Source: Flavobacterium sp. 5
GTDB taxonomy: Bacteria > Bacteroidota > Bacteroidia > Flavobacteriales > Flavobacteriaceae
Length of the DNA: 64,000 nt
Direction: 5' to 3'
Assembly (NCBI RefSeq): GCF_002813295.1
Contig: NZ_PHUE01000001.1
Location: 2,666,001 to 2,730,000 of the forward strand
Below, one piece after another: positions 9,362 through 18,243 of this stretch. The number at the start of each line of letters is the position of its first letter. Position 1 is the stretch's first letter. The position numbers and the translations under genes were made by a program. Under the pieces are notes generated by a model that saw only the letters and a list, made by a program, of their open reading frames with translations, was not told where the DNA came from and made no database searches.

Positions 9362-11398
9362 TTAATTAATTTTATAGAATCCCTTTTCGTTCGTTGAATG
9401 GAAAGGGATTTTTTGTTGGGAACAAGTAGCTGCCCATTTTTTTTGAATTGATTTATAATTGGATGCATCTGCAACAATGATTTTTGGCTTTATAGTTTGC
9501 AACAGTCGGTCAAGGTTGAGCTTAGGGGATTGTATCAATAGTAAAACGTCAGGATGAATATTTGTGGGATACACTTTCGAACTGTCAATCAAAAGTATTT
9601 TACGGCCTTTAAAATAAATTAGATTTTTCAATTTAGACTGCTGTTCTAAAGTACAGAAATTAGCTGTGAGATAAGATGCTAGCAAAGTATTGTTTTTACT
9701 GTTTTTCAGGATTGCATCATTAGTATATATAGTTGCTTTAGTTCCATTCCGTTCTATGAGTTGTGTTTTTTTGGAAGTATTTAAAACAATAAATTCAATT
9801 TGATTTTGAACTTCCCATTTGGTACCAATAGATGATAATTGAAGAATTATAATAGCTGTTAATACTCCGAATACACTTTTTATATTTTTCTGTTGGAATG
9901 CAATAATCAGCGTAATAATTACCAGATAACAGCTTATCAAAAGAGGAAGGTTTAAAGGAATGTTTTTTATAATAAATTGTTCCAATGAGGCAATGCAACC
10001 AATTATTTTATCCAAATAATAAATACTTAATTCCAGAGTTTTTGCTGGGTAAAAAGGCACCCAGTCGAATGCTGCCAAAAGCATTACAAGAACTCCTAAA
10101 CTCATTATGAAACCTAGAAACGGAATCACAATTAGATTCGTAATGAAGAATAATCCAGGGAATTGATGAAAGTAATAAATACTAAGTGGTAAAGTACCAA
10201 TTTGTGCCGCAAAGGAAACCGTTAGTATCTCCCAAAAGTAGTAGACAATTTTATTTTTTGGCTTCCAAATATTCGCAAATAAAGGCTGTAACCACATTAT
10301 AAAAAACAGCGCTACGTAGCTTAGCTGAAAACCTACATCGAATAAAAAGGAAGGTTGAAACAATAAAATAAGCAAGATCGAAACCAGTAAAGTATGATAA
10401 ATATTAGTACTTCTTCGTAAGTATTGCCCAATGGCTACAAATGAAAACATGGTTACAGATCGCACAACCGAGGGTGCCAAACCTGCCAAAACCCCAAAAA
10501 GAGACAAAGAGATAAGTATAATGACTAGTTTTACAAAAGAACTTCTTTTGGTATTTGGAAAAGGTTTCAGAAGAAAAGTAACAAAAAGGAGTATGAATCC
10601 AATATGTAATCCCGAAACGGATAGAATATGAACAGCTCCCGCATATTGATAGTCTTGTGTAATTTCGGGGTCAATATCTTGTTGTTGCCCCATAATTAAA
10701 GCCACAGCAACATTGAGTTCTTTAGTTTTAAATTTACTTTTTTCTAAATTTCGAATAATCTTAGTTCGTAAGGCAGCGGTATAATACCAAATGTCTTTCT
10801 CAATTTTCGAACCGATTTGTATCTCATTTGGAACCGCATACAGTTGCGCGTAAATTTGTTTATTTTCCAGATATTTTGAGTAATCAAATTGATTTGGATT
10901 TTTTTGAGCCGTATTTTGGTTTAATAAACCATTTATTTTCAATTGATTTCCAATGATAAAAGAATCAGTTAGGCTGTCCTTGTAAATGTTCAGCAGAATT
11001 CTGCCAGAGGTTTTTTCTCCATCAATCGAATTTAGTTGAGCAATATAACGTTTATTAAAAGCCGTGTTTTTCAATTTCTCCCTCAAGGTAAGCGTGAAAG
11101 TATGAGTCGTATCAAAGACGTTTCTGTAATGCGTATAATTGTTTTGCTGAAGAGAATCTGTATGAACAGTTAGTGTTGTGGCACCGACGCAAAAGGCAAG
11201 GAGGTACGTTGTTATTCCAAAGAGGGAAGCTGATTTTGAACTTGACTTGAATGCATAATAACTTCCTATAAAAAACAGCGTACTTATACCAAGCATAATG
11301 AATACTACCGATGGAATTGGTTTAAGAAAGTAAGAGAATAATATCCCTAAAATAAAGATTATAGTAATTTTTGTTAAGGGGAATTGTAATGTTTTCAT
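9362..11398 (-). CDS. comEC: ComEC/Rec2-family membrane protein with degenerate C-terminal domain
   Basis: A polytopic inner-membrane protein of the ComEC/Rec2 family, which forms the DNA-uptake channel in competent bacteria. I place the start at the ATG at 11398 (MKTLQFPLTK), followed directly by the first membrane helix, because the longer frame adds an uncharacteristic polar extension. This gives 678 residues. A DUF4131-like soluble loop lies at about 80-200. The core competence domain begins near LSVSGLHIGFILLF and has many helices. The last 130 residues occupy the position of the metallo-beta-lactamase-like domain but show no HxHxDH metal motif, so nuclease activity there is doubtful. 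Its real role in DNA uptake in this organism is an inference from family. Confidence 0.88.
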   Translation of the reverse strand: MKTLQFPLTKITIIFILGILFSYFLKPIPSVVFIMLGISTLFFIGSYYAFKSSSKSASLFGITTYLLAFCVGATTLTVHTDSLQQNNYTHYRNVFDTTHTFTLTLREKLKNTAFNKRYIAQLNSIDGEKTSGRILLNIYKDSLTDSFIIGNQLKINGLLNQNTAQKNPNQFDYSKYLENKQIYAQLYAVPNEIQIGSKIEKDIWYYTAALRTKIIRNLEKSKFKTKELNVAVALIMGQQQDIDPEITQDYQYAGAVHILSVSGLHIGFILLFVTFLLKPFPNTKRSSFVKLVIILISLSLFGVLAGLAPSVVRSVTMFSFVAIGQYLRRSTNIYHTLLVSILLILLFQPSFLFDVGFQLSYVALFFIMWLQPLFANIWKPKNKIVYYFWEILTVSFAAQIGTLPLSIYYFHQFPGLFFITNLIVIPFLGFIMSLGVLVMLLAAFDWVPFYPAKTLELSIYYLDKIIGCIASLEQFIIKNIPLNLPLLISCYLVIITLIIAFQQKNIKSVFGVLTAIIILQLSSIGTKWEVQNQIEFIVLNTSKKTQLIERNGTKATIYTNDAILKNSKNNTLLASYLTANFCTLEQQSKLKNLIYFKGRKILLIDSSKVYPTNIHPDVLLLIQSPKLNLDRLLQTIKPKIIVADASNYKSIQKKWAATCSQQKIPFHSTNEKGFYKIN

Positions 11399-11506
11399 GT
11401 ATTGAAATTGTTTTTTATTCGAAACCGAAACGATTTCACAGCTTCTAAAATACAATTATTTTGTAAGAAATAAATTATTTATCTATTTAAAGGAATATTT
11501 GGGCGT

Positions 11507-11570
11507 GACCCCGTTGAGAAAAGGGGCTTCTTATAGCATCGGGTATACAGCCCCTTTTCACAACGGGGTC
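11507..11570. repeat. 64-bp inverted repeat with 21-bp arms
   Basis: The left arm (11507-11527, beginning GACCCCGTTG) and right arm (11550-11570, ending CAACGGGGTC) match as reverse complements at 20 of 21 positions around a 22-bp loop. It is much richer in G+C than its surroundings and is followed by GGGCTATCC, a sequence also found (inverted) in the element near 1.5 kb. It is probably another member of a dispersed palindromic family. It lies just upstream of comEC and is not followed by a T run, so it is not a typical terminator. Confidence 0.7.
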
Positions 11571-11694
11571 GGGCTATCCATGCTACTTCGGTAGCTTATT
11601 CCTATCCCTCACGCGAACACACAAACGTCGTAAAAGAGAAATCAGACTGAATTATTTTAGGTAATATAAAATGTAAAACTTACCTGCCAAGCTA

Positions 11695-11904
11695 TCCGAA
11701 GATTGTAATTGGAACTCAGAAGCACCTTCGATGCAGTCAGAAATAGGTTTAATGGCAACGGAAGATAATTTGTAGGGAGAGGAAGACCTTTTGAAGGTAA
11801 CGGAAGATGATTTGTAGGCAACGGAAGATGATTTGCAGGCAAGGGAAGATAATTTGAAGGGGGGGGAAGGCCTTTTGAAGCCGACGGAAGATTATTTGAA
11901 GGCA
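11695..11904. repeat. 21-bp minisatellite, ten units
   Basis: Ten consecutive 21-bp units start at 11695 and every 21 bp thereafter. The core is approximately nCGGAAGATnATTTGnAGGn. The first three units are strongly diverged and the last seven are close, as expected when one end expands. The junction of the eighth and ninth units contains a run of eight G. Because 21 is a multiple of three, both strands keep long open frames, giving a spurious heptapeptide repeat on the minus strand. Copy number is a candidate for strain-to-strain variation. Confidence 0.8.
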
Positions 11905-12107
11905 TTCTTTTTTTTCGGAAGCCCTATTTTACTGGGCGGAGTAGAAAAACAGCTGAAATAACCATAAAATACGGATAGCGGTTAGCGATTTTAAATTTCT
12001 ATATTTGAAAGAAGGAATAAAACGAAACAAAGTTTTTTAATTTGACCTATTTTGGGTGTATATGAGAAAGTTTGTATTGTATATAAATGAATTAGTAAAC
12101 ATTTTGT

Positions 12108-12983
12108 ATGAACGACGAGAAAATTGAACATTTACTAGAACTTCTTCAAGCTGAAGAAAATAATGATATTAACACAATGATAAGTCATTTTGAACTTATC
12201 ACAAATTCTTTAATGACTTTAGCGCAAAGTTTATTTGAGAATAAAGAAACTATTAAATACCATCAAAAAGAAATTGAAAGTAAATTTTTCCGGTTCGGGT
12301 TTGCTAACTTCAGTCTGATTAATTTAATGAAAGGAAATGAATTTTCTATTAATAATAGTCAATTGAAAATTGTCGATATTTTTTCTTTAAATAGTATTAC
12401 AAGAATGCAAATTGAATCTTTTTTGATTATATATTATCTTTTTTTTGATAACGTAGATGAACTAACTTTTAATTTTAGATATGATATTTACAAATTACAT
12501 GGATTAATAAAACAATTAAACTTTGAAATCAAAACTGATATTCCTGAAAAAGAAATTCAATTAAAAAAAATGGAAGATGAAAAAGTAAAAACTATTTTAA
12601 GTATTAAAGATTCAAACATCTATATAAATGCAAATCAAAAAGAGAAAGATACTTTTTTAAATCCAAAATTTGCCAAACTAATAAAAAGTGAAATTCTATT
12701 TGAAAAAAGTGGAATAAATAATATTGGAATTAACAAAATTTGGCAACTTTATTCAAATCATGCACATTCCGAACATATAGGTGATAGACAATATAACAGC
12801 TATAGAATGAATGACTTTAAAGAAAGTAATGCATCATTAATAATTAACATAAATACTATGTTAAGTGCTAGATTAATAATATTCCTAATTAATTCTTTTT
12901 CAAGCATCAGAACTAAATATATAGAAATATCAGAAAAAGAACGAACTCATATTGAAATGTGGGGAAAAATCGGAAATAATTAA
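12108..12983 (+). CDS. Hypothetical protein, 291 aa
   Basis: A soluble, helix-rich, very AT-rich gene product with no signal peptide. I do not recognise the family with certainty. The segment NIGINKIWQLYSNHAHSEHIGDRQYNSY, shown here only as a location (about residues 203-230), has a histidine-rich 'SNHAHSEH' feature. That, together with the helical N-terminus, is reminiscent of uncharacterised DUF5677-like proteins often found in accessory regions. The gene stands alone between two repeat-bearing gaps and has no co-directional partner. This isolation, and base composition lower in G+C than its neighbours, suggest acquisition by transfer. Confidence 0.65.
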   Translation: MNDEKIEHLLELLQAEENNDINTMISHFELITNSLMTLAQSLFENKETIKYHQKEIESKFFRFGFANFSLINLMKGNEFSINNSQLKIVDIFSLNSITRMQIESFLIIYYLFFDNVDELTFNFRYDIYKLHGLIKQLNFEIKTDIPEKEIQLKKMEDEKVKTILSIKDSNIYINANQKEKDTFLNPKFAKLIKSEILFEKSGINNIGINKIWQLYSNHAHSEHIGDRQYNSYRMNDFKESNASLIININTMLSARLIIFLINSFSSIRTKYIEISEKERTHIEMWGKIGNN

Positions 12984-13070
12984 AAAAAACGTTTGCTAAC
13001 TAGCCGTTTTCCGAGGTTGGTTTTTTGTAGACTTAAAGTTTTTTATTCGTATTACGGAGTTTCTAGCGGA

Positions 13071-13222
13071 GATTCCTCCTTCGTCGGAATGACAATATTG
13101 TAGAAAAGAAGTACGGTAAAAAAGCATAAATTGTTTATGATAAAATATTTTTAAGCAAAATAATTACACAAAGTAAACACAAGAAACTCTTCATTTTTGT
13201 CATTCCGACGAAGAAGGAATCT
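13071..13222. repeat. Inverted pair of a dispersed 25-bp repeat
   Basis: Arms at 13071-13095 (GATTCCTCCTTCGTCGGAAT...) and 13198-13222 are reverse complements at 24 of 25 positions and enclose about 100 bp of AT-rich DNA. The arm contains the GTCATTCCGACGAAGnAGGAATC pattern that I recall as a dispersed intergenic repeat in several Bacteroidota. There is no transposase nearby and no visible target duplication. It lies between the unknown gene at 12.1 kb and the 3' end of lpxB, where a transcribed hairpin could protect or end both convergent messages. Confidence 0.65.
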
Positions 13223-13272
13223 TCGCAAGTGGCTCAACAATCTTTCAAATTATAATTAGAATGTGATTGCAA

Positions 13273-14385
13273 TTATTTCAAAGAACCAACGATTAACTGA
13301 GCTGTTTTTTTGCTAGCTCCAATTCCACCAAGTTTTTCTTCTAGTAAATCGTAATTTTCTAATAGTGTTTTGCGGTAATTAGATTCAAGGATTTTGGTTA
13401 ATTCTTCACGGATGCGTTTGGTAGAGCAATCATCTTGGATTAATTCGGTTACGACTTCTCTATCCATAATTAGATTAACAAGAGAGATGTATTTTAGAGT
13501 GATAATTCGCTTCGCAATCTGATAGGATGCCCAACTTCCTTTATAACATACTACTTCGGGAACTTTGAAAAGTGCCGTTTCTAAGGTTGCAGTCCCTGAG
13601 GTAACCAATGCAGCGGTCGAATTGCGCAACAAAGCATAGGTTTTATTGGAGATGAATTTTATGTTTTCGCTGGAAATAAATTGCTGATAAAATGTAAAAT
13701 CTTGACTTGGTGCTCCTGCAATTACAAATTGATAATCTGGAAAATCACGAACGACACTTAACATTACCGATAGCATTTTACTGATTTCTTGTTTTCGACT
13801 TCCTGGTAATATGGCAATAATTGGTTTTTCGGATAAGTGATTTTCGGTTCTAAAAGCATTAGTGTCAATACTTGATTGATTGTGAATCGCATCAATTAGA
13901 GGATGTCCCACAAAAGTAACAGGGAAATGATGTTTGACTTCGTAGAAATCTTTTTCAAAAGGCAATATCACATACATTTTATCCACATCGTGTTTGATGG
14001 CCGTGATTCGGTTTTCCTTCCAAGCCCAAATCTGAGGAGAAATATAGTAATGGTTTTTATAGCCTATTTGTTTAGCCCATTTAGCTATTCGCATATTAAA
14101 GCCTGGATAATCAATGTATATAATAACATCTGGATTGAATTGTGCTATGTCTTTTTTGCAGATTTCTATGTTATTCAAAACAGTTTTCAGATTGAAAAGG
14201 ACTTCAACAAAACCCATAAAGGCCAAATCGCGATAGTGTTTTACTAAAGTACCACCTACATTTTGCATCAAATCACCACCCCAAAAACGGATATCGGCCT
14301 GAGGATCTTCTTCGTAGATTGCTTTCATTAAATTAGATCCGTGTAAATCTCCTGAAGCTTCTCCTGCAATAATATAGTATTTCAT
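13273..14385 (-). CDS. lpxB: Lipid-A-disaccharide synthase
   Basis: A GT19 glycosyltransferase that joins UDP-2,3-diacylglucosamine and lipid X to give the lipid A disaccharide, at the inner membrane. I place the start at 14385 because MKYYIIAGEASGDLHG is the canonical LpxB N-terminus; the frame extends 19 codons further without homologous sequence. The resulting 370 residues match the family length. Other landmarks are the YIDYPGFNMRIAK motif, PQIWAWKENR, the FVGHPLID segment and the LPGSRKQEI donor-site motif. Downstream order on the strand is surE, a small membrane protein, then lpxB. Confidence 0.95.
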   Translation of the reverse strand: MKYYIIAGEASGDLHGSNLMKAIYEEDPQADIRFWGGDLMQNVGGTLVKHYRDLAFMGFVEVLFNLKTVLNNIEICKKDIAQFNPDVIIYIDYPGFNMRIAKWAKQIGYKNHYYISPQIWAWKENRITAIKHDVDKMYVILPFEKDFYEVKHHFPVTFVGHPLIDAIHNQSSIDTNAFRTENHLSEKPIIAILPGSRKQEISKMLSVMLSVVRDFPDYQFVIAGAPSQDFTFYQQFISSENIKFISNKTYALLRNSTAALVTSGTATLETALFKVPEVVCYKGSWASYQIAKRIITLKYISLVNLIMDREVVTELIQDDCSTKRIREELTKILESNYRKTLLENYDLLEEKLGGIGASKKTAQLIVGSLK

Positions 14386-14544
14386 TTTTTTGCTTTTTAT
14401 GATATAATTCAAATCGACAATTGCTGATTTTTGGGTAAACAAATATAGTATTTATTCTTTTTTGTATTTGGCAGCTACTAAGTTTTTGAGATTCTAAGTT
14501 GCTAAGGTTAGAATCTCAGAATTTTAGTAGCTTAGGTGCTTTTT

Positions 14545-14817
14545 CTAAAGAAACAAAGTGGTAATGGTCAAGGAAATAACTGCCAAAACAACACCTCTTG
14601 CCATAAGTTCTTTATTCATCTTTAGTAAAATTCCAAAAGCTATTAAATCAAGGATAGATCCTAAAGTAACAATTTTACCTAGATGACCTTCGCTTTTCAT
14701 TGCCTGCATTCCCACCATAAAATCTGAATGGGTTATAATTGTGATGTACAGAAACATTCCTAAGATTGAAGCAATGATTCCAATTATAAAGCCTATGAGT
14801 AAGTCCATTTTATTCAT
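14545..14817 (-). CDS. Small membrane protein, 90 aa, between surE and lpxB
   Basis: A hydrophobic protein with three likely membrane helices and almost no soluble part (MDLLIGFIIGIIASILGMFL at the N-terminus). I do not recognise a family. Starting at 14817 the ATG overlaps the surE stop by 8 bp; the second ATG at 14808 would remove the overlap. The overlap indicates co-translation with surE. It is an orphan membrane component of the surE-lpxB unit with unknown role. Confidence 0.72.
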   Translation of the reverse strand: MNKMDLLIGFIIGIIASILGMFLYITIITHSDFMVGMQAMKSEGHLGKIVTLGSILDLIAFGILLKMNKELMARGVVLAVISLTITTLFL

Positions 14818-15589
14818 TCCAATTTCTTTTAGTTAAATTTTGTATTGCGTGATGTGCCGTTAGGTCAAATTGTACAGGAACTATGGAGATAAAACCGTTT
14901 TTTAAAGCCCATTCATCAGTGTCTTCACCTTTGTCTTGGTTGACGAATTCTCCTGTAAGCCAATAATAGTCTTTGCCCTGAGGGGTTTGTCGTTTATCAA
15001 ATTTTTCTGTCCAAAGAGCATTTGCCTGACGGCAAATTTTAATTCCTTTGATTTCTTTTTCTTTTAATTTTGGAAAGTTCACATTCAAGATAACACCTTC
15101 TGGCAGTTTATTTTCTAAGACTTCAAGGGTTATGTTTTTAATATGAGACTTAATTTGAGTGAAATCGGCATTCCAATCGTAATCTAATAATGAAAATCCG
15201 ATTGCCTGAATACCTTCTATTCCTGCTTCTACAGCGGCACTCATAGTTCCCGAATAAATAACATTTATAGAAGAGTTGGAGCCATGGTTAATCCCAGAAA
15301 CACATAAATCTGGTTTTTGCTTAAGGATTTCGTGTACTGCAATTTTTACACAATCTACAGGTGTGCCAGAACAACTATACTCTGTTATTGCATCTGTATC
15401 TTTAGATATTTTATTGAGATATAAAGTGTCATTTATGGTAATGGCATGACCCATTGCACTTTGCGGTTTGTCTGGAGCGACAACAATGACATCTCCTATT
15501 GTAGACATTACTTCTATTAAAGTTCTGATTCCTGGAGCCGATACGCCATCATCATTTGTAATGAGTATTAAAGGCTTTTTATTTTTCAT
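14810..15589 (-). CDS. surE: 5'/3'-nucleotidase SurE
   Basis: A metal-dependent nucleoside monophosphate phosphatase of the SurE family, cytosolic, linked to stationary-phase survival in other bacteria. The 259-residue product begins with ILITNDDGVSAPGI, whose NDDG aspartates bind the divalent metal. GTPVDCVKIAV and SGINHGSN follow as the remaining active-site loops. The gene is first in a unit with the small membrane protein and lpxB. It is divergent from the first C-terminal processing protease gene. A TACATTTG -7 candidate lies on the minus strand at 15649-15642. Confidence 0.95.
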   Translation of the reverse strand: MKNKKPLILITNDDGVSAPGIRTLIEVMSTIGDVIVVAPDKPQSAMGHAITINDTLYLNKISKDTDAITEYSCSGTPVDCVKIAVHEILKQKPDLCVSGINHGSNSSINVIYSGTMSAAVEAGIEGIQAIGFSLLDYDWNADFTQIKSHIKNITLEVLENKLPEGVILNVNFPKLKEKEIKGIKICRQANALWTEKFDKRQTPQGKDYYWLTGEFVNQDKGEDTDEWALKNGFISIVPVQFDLTAHHAIQNLTKRNWNE

Positions 15590-15823
15590 TTGTAATTAAA
15601 TTAAAAGAAAAGAATTATTGAAAAAAAAATGAGTTCATGAACAAATGTAGCAACTCAAAATCTTATATTGCGAACAAATAAAATATATTTTTTTGCATAT
15701 GATTTTTAATGTTAAAAGTGCAATTTTATATCTTTAACAAAAAATTATATAGTGTTGTTGGGAGTTGGCATGGTTTTTAACGTAACTTAGTTTAAAAAAT
15801 TGATGAATTCTATTATTAGCTTT

Positions 15824-17977
15824 ATGAAAAGAAATTATAAAATACTCATAGCTGTGGTGTGCCTTTCGGTGACCTTATTTGCCTTTAATATAAAATCAAA
15901 GAAAGAAGTTGATCCAGATAGAGATAAGTTATTATTGGAGCTTTTGACATTTGTAATAGAGAAAGGGCATTATAATCCTGCAATTATTGACGATACTTTT
16001 TCAAAAGGAGTATACAAGGACTATATAGCGGCATTAGATCCTTCAAAGCGTTTCTTCCTGCAATCGGATATTAACGAGTTTTCTAAATTCGAATTAGAAC
16101 TTGACGATCAGTTGACTAATAAAGATTTAACCTTTTTTAATCTTACTTATGATCGTTTAATGCTTCGTATGGATGAAAGCAAAAAAGTGTTTAAAGATAT
16201 TTTGAGCAAACCTTTCGATTATAAAGTTGATGAGGATTTTAATGTTGATTACGATAAAGCTCCTTATTCTAAAAACACTACAGAATTAAAAGAAAAATGG
16301 AGAAAACAAATTAAATTATCGACTCTTTCGTCTTATACAGATAAGAAAAAAATGGAAGAGGATAAGAAATTGAAAGATCCAAATTATGTAATGAAAACAG
16401 ATGCTGCTCTTGAAGCTGAAACTAGAGAGGGTTCTTTGAATTCTTTGAATGAATCTTTTGGTTTTATGAATGAATTGAAAAGAGATGATTGGTTTACATT
16501 GTATATTAATTCAATAATGTCACGTTTTGACCCACATACTACTTATTTTGCTCCTGAAGAGAAAGAGAGATTTGACGTAAGTATGAGTGGTAAACTTGAA
16601 GGTATTGGTGCGAGATTACAAAAGAAAAATGATTATACCGAAATTTCAGAATTAATTTCAGGAGGTCCAGCTTGGAGAGGAAAACAATTGGAAGCAGGAG
16701 ATTTAGTGATGAAAGTAGCACAAGGAAATGGTGTTCCTGTGGATGTTGTTGGAATGCGTTTGGATGATGTAGTTAAAAAAATTAAAGGACCAAAAGGTTC
16801 TGAAGTTCGTTTAACAGTTAAAAAAGTTGATGGAACGATTCAGGTGATTTCTATAATAAGAGATATTGTTGAGATTGAAGAAACGTATGCTAAATCTAGT
16901 GTAGTTGAAAAAAATGGTAATAAATACGGGGTGATTTATTTACCTAAATTTTATATCGATTTTGAAAACAAAGACGGTAGAGATGCTGGAAAAGATATTG
17001 CTTTGGAAGTAGATCGTTTGAAAAAAGCAGGTGTAAACGGTATTGTTTTGGATGTACGTGATGATGGTGGAGGATCGTTGTCTACTGTTGTTGATATTGC
17101 TGGTTTATTTATTGAGCAAGGTCCAATAGTACAAATAAAATCAGCTGGTAAGAAAAAAGAAATTTTATATGATACCGATAAAAAAATTGAATGGGATGGA
17201 CCATTAGTAATTATGGTAAATGAATTTTCTGCATCAGCTTCAGAGATTTTGGCAGCAGCTATTCAAGACTATAAAAGAGGGATTATTATCGGAAGTAAAC
17301 AAACTTACGGTAAAGGAACTGTTCAAAATGTAATTGATTTGAATCAGTTTGTACGCAATAGTTCTGCAGGAGATTTAGGAGCATTGAAAACAACGACTCA
17401 GAAATTTTATAGAATTAATGGAGGTTCTACTCAACTTGAAGGAGTGAGCAGTGATGTGGTTATGCCGGATCGTTATGCTTATTTAAAAATGGGAGAACGT
17501 GATGAAGAAAATGCTATGAAATGGGATAAAATTGATCCAGCTCCTTATTCAGTTTGGAATAATAATTCCAAATTTGAACAAGCTATTATTAATAGTAAAA
17601 AGAGAATTGAAAACAATATTCAATTTCGATTGATAGAAGAAAATGCGAAATGGATTGATAGTAGAAGTACTGAAAATACATATAGCTTGAATATTGATAA
17701 GTTTAAAGTAGCTCAAAATCAAATTGAAGAATCTGCTAAAAAATTCAAACCAATTGTTGATTATAAAAACAATTTAAAATTCACTTCATTACCTTATGAA
17801 TTAGATGGGATTAGTAAAGACGCTGTTTTAAAAGAAAAAAGAGAAAGATGGCATGAAAGTTTATCTAAAGACATTTATGTTGAAGAAGCTTTGAATGTTC
17901 TGGATGATTTACAGACTAAATCAATTGTAAAGAGTACTATTCCAGGAGATAAAAAAGGAAAGTTAGTTAAATCATAA
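15824..17977 (+). CDS. C-terminal processing protease (S41, Tsp/Prc type), copy 1
   Basis: A periplasmic serine protease that degrades or trims proteins from exposed C-termini. I chose ATG 15824 (MKRNYKILIAV) over the upstream TTG/ATG at 15800/15803, because the tandem copy starts at the equivalent codon and the catalytic residues then share numbering. It has an N-terminal signal/anchor helix, a Tsp N-terminal region, a PDZ domain at about 245-330, the S41 core, and a C-terminal DUF3340-like region. The nucleophile is Ser471 in SASASE and the general base is Lys497 in YGKGTV. It is 717 residues long, followed by a terminator and then its paralogue. Confidence 0.93.
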   Translation: MKRNYKILIAVVCLSVTLFAFNIKSKKEVDPDRDKLLLELLTFVIEKGHYNPAIIDDTFSKGVYKDYIAALDPSKRFFLQSDINEFSKFELELDDQLTNKDLTFFNLTYDRLMLRMDESKKVFKDILSKPFDYKVDEDFNVDYDKAPYSKNTTELKEKWRKQIKLSTLSSYTDKKKMEEDKKLKDPNYVMKTDAALEAETREGSLNSLNESFGFMNELKRDDWFTLYINSIMSRFDPHTTYFAPEEKERFDVSMSGKLEGIGARLQKKNDYTEISELISGGPAWRGKQLEAGDLVMKVAQGNGVPVDVVGMRLDDVVKKIKGPKGSEVRLTVKKVDGTIQVISIIRDIVEIEETYAKSSVVEKNGNKYGVIYLPKFYIDFENKDGRDAGKDIALEVDRLKKAGVNGIVLDVRDDGGGSLSTVVDIAGLFIEQGPIVQIKSAGKKKEILYDTDKKIEWDGPLVIMVNEFSASASEILAAAIQDYKRGIIIGSKQTYGKGTVQNVIDLNQFVRNSSAGDLGALKTTTQKFYRINGGSTQLEGVSSDVVMPDRYAYLKMGERDEENAMKWDKIDPAPYSVWNNNSKFEQAIINSKKRIENNIQFRLIEENAKWIDSRSTENTYSLNIDKFKVAQNQIEESAKKFKPIVDYKNNLKFTSLPYELDGISKDAVLKEKRERWHESLSKDIYVEEALNVLDDLQTKSIVKSTIPGDKKGKLVKS

Positions 17978-18008
17978 ATCTATGTAAGGATTTTTAAAAA
18001 TAAAAAAA

Positions 18009-18040
18009 AACGCTTCAAATGCTATTTGGAGCGTTTTTTT
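18009..18040 (+). terminator. Terminator between the two protease copies
   Basis: A 12-bp stem (AACGCTTCAAAT with ATTTGGAGCGTT, one mismatch) with a 3-nt loop is followed by a T run. It implies the two protease genes are transcribed separately. Confidence 0.85.
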
Positions 18041-18243
18041 ATGGACAAAAGAAACTATTATAATTATTTTGAAGAGATAAAATAAATATTCAATAAAGAA
18101 TAAATTATCTCTTGAAAATAGATATGTTTATTTTATTTAAACTAATTTATATATTTAACAAAATAGTATGCGTTTGCCTTCAGAAATGATTTTGATTTCA
18201 ATGTAATTTAGATATATTTGAGGGATTCTATTATTAGAACTTT

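Larger units (their letters stand above)
11456..12107. other. Repeat-rich non-coding gap
   Basis: About 650 bp without a credible gene. It contains a 64-bp GC-richer inverted repeat, a GGGCTATCC-type tail resembling dispersed Flavobacterium elements, a 21-bp tandem repeat of ten units, and then AT-rich DNA leading into the next gene. A minus-strand frame across the tandem repeat stays open only because the unit length is a multiple of three. It would encode a monotonous Pro/Leu/Asn heptad repeat and I do not believe it is a gene. Confidence 0.6.

Noticed and set aside
11657..11905. Minus-strand frame encoding a proline/leucine-rich heptad repeat
   Set aside because: It is open only because the 21-bp tandem unit is a multiple of three; there is no conserved start context or natural protein composition.
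13071..13222. Inverted repeats as insertion-sequence ends
   Set aside because: Only about 100 bp lie between the arms, with no transposase and no target-site duplication.
15800..15823. TTG/ATG starts for protease copy 1
   Set aside because: The paralogue starts at the codon equivalent to 15824, and this DNA is homologous to non-coding sequence upstream of copy 2.
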